Assembly (NCBI GenBank): GCA_947568835.1
Contig: OX387609.1
Coordinates: 9,129,660-9,193,659, forward strand
Direction of reading: 5' to 3'
From: Protonemura montana
Taxonomy: Eukaryota; Arthropoda; Insecta; Plecoptera; Nemouridae
DNA: 64,000 nt
Of this stretch, positions 24,601 to 33,600 are shown piece by piece. Positions within the stretch are counted from its first letter, which is position 1, and every line of letters starts with the position of its first letter. A program made the translations under genes and the position numbers. The notes under the pieces were generated by a model, which saw only the letters and a list, made by a program, of their open reading frames with translations, was not told the DNA's origin and did no database searches.

Positions 24601-27600
24601 AATGTTTTTTGAATTTTTATTATTTTTCTTAAACCCTTTGGAATGGGCATCTGACAAAACTCCCTCAACATCAACAGCGGCCTTTGAGCAGCGGGTACTG
24701 CTAGTTTTGACCTTATATAAATGCCTGAAATAAAAATAGTTTGTATCTAGGAATCTGGGGAACCTCATTGCCGGGCGTAAATCTTTACAGAAATCGTGAA
24801 ATTTGGTGAAAAACGTGCGCTCTTCGACTAGATCAGTTCGTAATTCGCGTTCACATCCCGTTGGAACATTTTTACGGCGATTCGAGCTCGTTTAAACGGT
24901 AAAATGTAAAAAATGACCAAAATAGCATGAAAAAAAAGTTGGAAAAGAATTGAAATTGTTCCGACAACAATGCATTCTGTTCCTTTCACCATCGAACTCA
25001 TAGCGTAGCAACGGAAATTCAAAGCTTAAAATTGATATTGGATGACATCTAAAAATCGTCCAAACCTAACGCGTCCAAAAGATACTAAAATGCGACGACA
25101 AAAAGAAAAGGACGGCAGCCGAATGAGCACGACTGCAGCGAGCGACTGAGCGAGCTGCCCAGGTGCTGACTGTTGCCCTGTTGCCGACGCCGACTCTCGA
25201 CGAGCAGTCTCCTGTTCTTCCCGATGGCTATGTCACGGTGGGAGTTCTCGGTGATGACCCGGTTAGTGTCGTTTCACATGATGCGCTGCACTGATCCCCC
25301 TGCCGTTGTCACTGACAGTGGCCAGCGCAAGCGCATGACATGTCACCAGCTCCATTCCTTTCCCAAAGAAGTGCAAGCAGGACTCCCTTCCCTTGCTAAA
25401 AGCGAGAAAGCAAAAGTAGACCCGATCGTGGGAAATGCAGTTGGCCAGCGCCAGGTGGACGAGCGGAGTGCTCACCTCGCAAAAATGGCCGAAAGTGTTC
25501 GCCAGCGCAGAGAGGCCAACGGGGGTCCAGCGTACAGGGCGTCTAACCAGGTGGCCGAATCAAAGCGTCGCCTTTTGAACGAAGCAACCAAGAACGGCGA
25601 AAACAGCTTCTAGCTTAAAAGGCCGAGTCTGAGCGCCTCCGTAGGGCGAAACATACTGACGAACAGCGTCTTCAGCGACTGGCCCAGAAGGCCAAAACAG
25701 AGCGTCGCAGCTTAAGTGACGCTAAAGAACAACAGCGTCCCCAGTGACTGGCCCAGAAGGCAGACCACATGCGAGCTCAAAGGGAACATGAGACTGAAAC
25801 AGTGCACGAGATTCGATTGGTCGCCGCAAGGGAGCGATTGCAGCAGCGTCGTAGTGCCGAGACAAGGGACTGGCTCGCGGCGGCAGAAGTGGAAGTCTCT
25901 CAGCGTTCCGAGGATGAGGCTACCCGACGCGCTCAGAAGGCTGAAAAAGAGCAAAGCCAGCGAGTCGAGGTCAAGGCCATTGATGTGGCAGAGGAACTGA
26001 TCGAGCCCGATCTTGCGCCGGTGAACCTACATCCTTTGCACTTGGAGGCTGCCCAGCAGGACGTGACTGACGTCGCACTGTTTTACTGAGGCAACCTGGA
26101 CCAAGTATGCAGGGTTTGCAGAGCTCTGCATTTCAAAAGAGAAGAGCCGTCAGACAAGACATACAAGCTCTGTCGTCACGTGGGAAATGTCATGCTAGAG
26201 CCGCTCCTCCCGTAACCGGACTTGATACTCGCGTTGCTTACCGGCGATCATTGCGACTCAAAGAACTTATGTAAGAACATCCGGTCGTACATCAGTTTGC
26301 TTTCCTTTGCGTCGGTCGGAGCAAATACGGACATCCCGCACGGCCACGGCACGTGCTGTTTCCGTGTTCATGGAAATATCCAGCACAGGATCGGTCACAT
26401 GGGGCAAAGGGTGTTGAAGCCACTCTATTCCCACCTGTACTTTTTCGACGTGGAGCAAGCGAAGACGCATTAAATGGACAAGCGTGAGAATGCTGATCTG
26501 ATGCCCGACCTGCTGCACGAGCTGAACTCGCTGGTTCGGGATATAAGTCCTTTCGCCCAAAGGCTCAACACTCTGGGGCAGTTGGAGGCCGAGGACTGTG
26601 TCCGTGCCGCGACCGAGGGGCGCCCCGAAGTGAGGGCTGAGTTGCGCTTCGTGGATGACTGGCGACGTCTCTACGAGAATCCGACGGCGCTCGATGTCGC
26701 CGTGGTGTACCAGAGCGTGGACGGTCGAATGCCTCCGCTTGGCCACGATATTCGCATCCACACGAACAGCGGCTTCTTTGAGCAGCTGTCCGTTCTATCC
26801 CCCAACACGGATCCGTTGAGCTACGTCCTGTTGTTCCCGTGAGGAGAGCCCGGCTGGCAAAAAGACATGTCACACACGAGGCAATCAAAGCACAATGTCG
26901 TCACTCTGATGGAGTTCAACAGCCATCGACTACACGAGCGTGCTGGCTCCTTTCACCCCGTGCTGCACGCCGGCAAGCTGAGGTAGCAGTTGATGGTGGA
27001 CGCGTACATCAAGGTGGAGGGAAACCGGCTTGAGTTCGTGATCAGGAACCAGAGAACGCTGCGCGCCGAGCTTTATTGCGGTCTGATGAACCACATGGCG
27101 CACCGTGCCGAGCAGCAGGGCTGCAATGTCGGTAAGATGGTGATGTTGATGTCTAGTTTTATCAGAAGTCCCAGGCAGCGCTAGCTGCTCTATCAAGACG
27201 CAATGAGCGTAGTCACAAAGTTGGGAAGCCCGATCTTTTGAGGTGCAGCCCGAAGTGGCCCGAGATTCAGGGGAGGCTTGTGGCGTTTTAAGGCCGAGGA
27301 CCGACCCGATCTTACCACTTGAGTGTTCCAACTAAACCTCAAGGAACTAATGACTGACCTAACAAAGAGACACATGCTGGTCGTAGCCATTGCTCACTTT
27401 CACGTGGTCGAGTTCCAAAAACGAGGACTCCCGCACGCCCACATCCTGGCCAACCTCCGCGACGAGGACAAGATCCGCACTACCAAGGAGGTAGACGCAC
27501 TCATCTTTGCCGAGTTGCCCGATCCGGTGACCGAGGAGAGACTGCACAAGGTGATTTTGTCTTCATGATTCACGGCCCGTGCGGCGCTCGGAACATGCAC

Positions 27601-30600
27601 TTTGTGTGCATGGAGGACGGCAAATACAAGAAAAAATACCCGAAATCGTTCACAGAGCAGACTGTGGTCAACAAAGTGGGCTTTCCCCCGGTTCCCGATT
27701 CTCGGTTCACCAGTTCCCGATTCGTCGGGCATTCACCATGACGATCAACAATGCACAGGGACCGACTTCTGTGCACGATTTAGGGTATTTTCTCTTGTAT
27801 TTGCCGTCCTCCATGCAACAAAGTACATGTTCCGAGCGCCGCACGGGCCGTGAATCATGAAGACAAAATCACCTTGTGCAGTCTCTCCTCGGTCACCGGA
27901 TCGGGCAACTTGGCACAGATGAGTGCGTCTACCTTCTTGGTAGTGCGGATCTTGTCCTCGTCGCGGAGGTTGGCCAGGATGTGGGCGTGCGGGAGTCCTC
28001 GTTTTTGGAACTCAACCACGTGAAAGTGAGCCATGGCCACGCCCAGCATGTGTCTCTTTGTTAGATCAGTCATTAGTTCCTTGAGGTTTAGTTGGAACAC
28101 TCGAGCGGTAAGATCGAGTCGGTCATCTGCTCTTTCAAACGCCGCAAGGCTCGCCTGAATCTCAGGCCACTTCGGGTTGCACGTCATCGTCAGGAAAAGA
28201 TCGGGCTTCCCAAACTTTGTGACTACGCTTATTGCGTCTTAATAGAGCTGCTGGCAATGCCTGGGACTTCTGATGAAACTAGACGGCAGCATCACCATCT
28301 TACCGACATTGCAGCCCTGCTGCTCGGCACGGTGCGCCATGTGGTTCATCAGACCGCAATAAAGCTCGGCGCGCAGCGTTCTCTGGTTCCTGATCACGAA
28401 CTCAAGCCGGTTACCCTCCACCTTGATGTACGCGTCCACCATCAACTGCTACCTCAGCTTGCCGGCGTGCAGCACGGGGTGAAAGGAGCCAGCACGCTCG
28501 TGTAGTCGATGGCTGTTGAACTCCATCAGAGTGACGACATTGTGCTTTGATTGCCTCGTGTGTGACATTTATTTTTGCCAGCCGGGCTCTCCTCACGGGA
28601 ACAACAGGACGTAGCTCAACGGATCCGTGTTGGGCGACAGAACGGACAGCTGCTCAAAGAAGCCGCTGTTCGTGTGGATGCGAATATCGTGGCCAAGCGG
28701 AGGCATTCGACCGTCCACGCTCTGGTACACCACGGCGACATCGAGCGCCGTCGGATTCTCGTAGAGACGTCGCCAGTCATCCACGAAGCGCAACTCAGCC
28801 CTCACTTCGGGGCGCCCCTCGGTCGCGGCACGGACACAGTCCTCGGCCTCCAACTGCCCCAGAGTGTTGAGCCTTTGGGCGAAAGGACTTATATCCCGAA
28901 CCAGCGAGTTCAGCTCGTGCAGCAGGTCGGGCATCAGATCAGCATTCTCACGCCTGTCCATTTAATGCGTCTTCGCTTGCTCCTCGTCGAAAAAGTACAG
29001 GTGGGAATAGAGTGGCTTCAACACCCTTTGCCCCATGTGACCGATCCTGTGCTGGATATTTCCATGAACACGAAAACAGTACGTGCCGTGGCCGTGCGGG
29101 ATGTCCGTATTTGCTCCGACCGACGCAAAGGAGAGCAAACTGATGTACGACCGGATGTTCTTACATAAGTTCTTTATTTATTTATTTATTTATTATTGTT
29201 TTTAACAAGAACATTGTTTTAACAATTTGTACAATACATACATAGTTATAATAATACAATAAAACACAATAATCCTTTACTCCCTTACCATGCCTAAATA
29301 TGATTTAAATTCTTTGACGCTGTAAAAGGCATTCTTGATTAAAACATTTTTGATTTTAGTCTTAAAAATACATGTTGTCTGGTTTTTAAAATCATTTGGC
29401 AGTGCATTGAACAATTGTTGACCTAAAAAATTAACAGTTTTTTGACCTTTCACCAGAGGCTGCATGTCAATGTATAAATCGTGCCGTTGTCTGGTTGCAT
29501 GAGGATGTATTTCACTTGTTGTAGTAAAATCTTCAATATGTAATTTGATAAAAACAAGTAACTTATAGATAAAAAGGCATGGCATTGTCAGAATCAGTAA
29601 ATCTTTAAATATTTCTTTACACGAGGTTCTCCTTGGTAAGTGTAACATATACCTTATGGCTCTTTTCTGCAGCTTGAAAATTGCCTTACACTCAGAAGCG
29701 TTGCCCCAAAAGACTATGGCATAGTCCATTGTGGATTGGAATAGTCCATAATATATAGTGCGCATTGTTTGGGGAGTGGAGATGTATGACATGACTCTAA
29801 TGGCTCTGCATAAGCCTGAAAGTTTTTGCCGAAGTAGCTTGATATGATCTTTCCAGCTTAGTTTGTCATCCATCTCCACTCCCAGGAACTTAACATGCTG
29901 CTTTTGAAGCAACGGAATATTTTTGACGAAAATTTCCAGCTCAATGTCCTTTAGCTTAATGTCGCAATGATCGCCGGTAAGCAACGCGAGTATCAAGTCC
30001 GGTTACGGGAGGAGCGGCTCTAGCATGACATTTCCCACGTGACGACAGAGCTTGTATGTCTTGTCTGACGGCTCTTCTCTTTTGAAATGCAGAGCTCTGC
30101 AAACCCTGCATACTTGGTCCAGGTTGCCTCAGTGAAACAGTGCGACCTCAGTCACGTCCTGCTGGGCAGCCTCCAAGTGCAAAGGATGTAAGTTCACCGG
30201 CGCAAGATCGGGCTCGATCAGTTCCTCTGCCACATCAATGGCCTCGACCTCGACTCGCTGGCTTTGCTCTTTTTCAGCCTTCTGAGTGCGTTGGGTAGCC
30301 TTATCCTCGGCACGCTGAGAGACTTCCACTTCTGCCGCCGCGAGCCAGTCCCTTGTCACGGCACTACGACGCTGCTGCAATCGCTCCCTTGCGACGACCA
30401 ATCGACTCTCGTGCACTGTTGTAGTCTCATGTTCCCTTTGAGCTCGCATGTGGTCTGCCTTCTGGGCCAGTCGCTGGGGACGCTATTCGTCAGTTTATTT
30501 CGCCAAGCGGCGACGCTTTGACTCGGCCACCTGGTTAGACGCTCTGTACGCTGGGCCCCCGTTGGCCTCTCTGCGCTGGCGAACATTTTTTGCTATTTTT

Positions 30601-33600
30601 GCGAGGTGGGCACTCCGCTCGTCCGCCTGGCGCTGGCAAACTGCATTTTCCATGATCTGGTCTACTTTTTCTTTTTCGCTTTTATCAAGGGAAGGGAGTC
30701 CTGCTTGCACTTCTTTGGGAAAGGAATGGAGCTGGTGACATGTCATGCGCTTGCGCTGGCCACTGTCAGTGACAACGGCAGGGGGATCAGTGCAGCGCAT
30801 CATGTGAAACGACACTAACCGGGTCATCACCGAGAACTCCCACCGTGACATAGCCATCGGGAAGAACAGGAGACTGCTCGTCGAGAGTCGGCGTCGGCAA
30901 CAGGGCAACAGTCAGCACCTGGGCAGCTCGCTCAGTCGCTCGCTGCAGTCGTGCTCATTCGGCTGCCGTCCTTTTCTTTTTGTCGTCGCATTTTTAGCAC
31001 CTTTTGAACGCGTTAGGTTTGGACCGCGTTAGGTTTGGACGATTTTTAAATGGCATCCAATATAAATTTTAAGCTTTGAATTTCCGTTGCTACGCTACGA
31101 GTTCGATAGTCAAATTAACAGAATGCATTGTTGTCGGAAAAAGTTCAAATTTTTTCCACTTTTTTAAAACGCACTCGAATCGCTGTCAAAATATCACAAT
31201 GGGATGTTAACTTTAATGACGAACCGATCCAGCCCGATAAACAGTCTGTCAATTATTAAACGGGCCAACTGGATACTGGCACTTCATCTAAATTACTTTT
31301 CTAGTGCTGGTTTATTTGAAGTACAGTGGATATAGGTTCTATCAAACTAGCTTTTGTATTTTGGTTATGTCAAGAGTTTTTGACAGCTGGTTTTTTCCGT
31401 TTTTTCCTTTTTCTTTTCCTTGGCGCCTTCAGTTCTTGCAATTCTTGCAATTCTTGGACTCCTTCAACTCCTTCAACTTCATCAACTTTATCAACTCCTT
31501 CAACACCTGGTTTGCATTGCAGAGGGCCACACGCTGCTGAGCGCCGTCGTAGCTTGCGGTCCACCGAATGCACTGTTCGTCAAGCCGGCCGTGCTTTGCT
31601 TGCGCCACTGCGCCGACCTCGCGCGCAGCCAGTGGCGCGTGTCCGTGTGGTGCTGCGACTCGCCACAAGACCGTCCGCCACTGTGGAGGGTAGGATGTAG
31701 ACCCCCCTTATAAGCCACTATAATGAGCCATTAAGAATTAGCTCGTAAAATAGCTGCTAAATGATTTACTTATCATCAAAAAAATTGGTGATGCTGCCAG
31801 ATGGAGTCACTGTCGTTTCGAGTGTTGCAAATTTAATATCGGTATTTCTCTCAGATTATTCGCATTTGAGACTGGTTTACGCTAAGTTAATCTTTGTTAG
31901 TGCTATCATCGAATTTTTTTTTTATTTATTTATTTTCCTTTCATTGTACATATTGCATACATATCTACACGCTCTTAATGCAAGGTATTTAAAAAAATAA
32001 ATCTTACGAGCATTGAAAGTTGTCAAAGAGTTGAACAAATTTGTGAAAAAACATGTGCAACTAAATCAAAATTTATAAAAAAGTTTCATCCATTTATGCA
32101 GTATTCACATTTACAATTGTCTCTAAATAAAAACTCGTCAGTGCTATAGAAACTATGGGCAGCAAGAAAACCTTTCACTTTTTTTTTTGTACTCTGTTCT
32201 GTTTAGACGATCGTCTTTAAGACTCGTCGGCAGATGGTTGAAAAATATTGGTCCCATGTGTGAAATTTCTCTTCTTCCTACCTCAGTTTTACTTTTTTTT
32301 TTGGACGAAGGTGATCTTTACCCCTAGTATCACGATCATGTATATCTTTGTTCTTTTGGAATCGCTCCGGGTTATCTTTCATAAACAATAGAACAGCTTA
32401 AATGTTTAGGCTGGGTACCGTCAATATGTTCAACTCTTTAAATAATTTACGGCACGATCGCCTTTTTCTTACTCCCTTTATTATCCTAACAGCCTTTTTT
32501 TGGGTAATGAACACCTTATTTGCTGCTGGCCACCCACCCCATACAATTATTCCATAGCTAAGTATGGATTGTATATTTGCATGAAAAGCAATTTTCAATG
32601 TGGTGACATGTACATGGTTTGCTAGCATTTTAAAGGCAAAACAAGCCGAGTTTAGCCTATTAATAATCTTTCTCGCGTGATCCTTCCAATTTAATCTATA
32701 ATCAATCTGCACACCTAGAAAAGTACACTCTTCCACCGTTTTATTCGCCTGCTCTGTTATCGTGGTTGCTGGTCCTCCCTTGACTTTAAAGTTCATGACA
32801 TTGGTTTTGTTTACATTTAATTTAAGCATGTTAGGCTGAAACCATTTTCCTATATCGTCTAGGGTCTGGGCTATGTTAACTCTTAGTTCTTCTGCACTAC
32901 TGCCTGCAACCAATATACTTGTGTCATCGGCGTATAAAATAGCATTGGCCATGTGACAGTTTATATTAGTCGGGAGGTCATTTATGTATAGACTAAATAG
33001 GGTCGGAGCCAATAATGAGCCTTGCGGGATTCCTGTTGGGCTAGTTTCCCATCTGGACGACACATGTCCTTTATCGGTGTTAATAATCACTTTCTGCTCC
33101 CTGCAAGTCAGGTAATATATTGATAAACATGAATCAATATTTTGATTCATTGATGGCTGCAAACGTCATCAGACAAAGTTCTGAGTAGGCACGTGTTGCC
33201 GGCTTGTTTGCTGAGCAGAAATATTAACATTAATACTGGCTTTCTAATAATATCTCTAAAATCTGTAGTGTTTTTTTTTAAATGTGTACAAATCATTAAA
33301 TCACTTGTCTTTTTGCAGAAGGCCGTGACGCTGGGCGAGGAAACGATCAACACGGCCGTGTACACGCAGCTCGACTCGTCGCGTGCGTTCCTCGTCACCG
33401 ATTCGCTCGCCAGGTTCGCGCTCGTCGGAGAGTCGGCGTCGGCGTCGGGCGCCGTCAAGACGCTGCGTTTGGCTGCCTTCTCGACGACGCCTCCAGACGA
33501 CGCCGTCGAACTCGGCGTCCGCGTGTACGCACTGGACGACACCGACGACGCGCTACAGGTGAGAGGCGATAGACTCTAGCTTTGTTCAAGTTTTATTTTG

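Larger units (their letters stand above)
24820..31240. mobile_element. Palindromic Helitron-derived element
   Basis: Two inverted halves, about 24,820-27,655 and 27,769-31,240, meet at a 113-bp unique centre. Each half encodes a degenerate Helitron protein running towards the centre. The halves are closely similar but carry different small lesions, and the right half contains a nested retrotransposon (29,176-29,960). The outer ends share a motif around GATCAGTTCGTAATTC and its relatives. I found no intact TC...CTRR Helitron end, so the precise termini are uncertain. Confidence 0.8.

Noticed and set aside
29172..29200. Simple (TTTA)n microsatellite
   Set aside because: It is the tail of the nested retrotransposon, adjoining its coding part on the minus strand.
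25082..31000. Viral or polinton-like origin of the inserted DNA
   Set aside because: All recognisable protein pieces fit a Helitron replicase and helicase; no capsid, integrase or polymerase B motif was seen.
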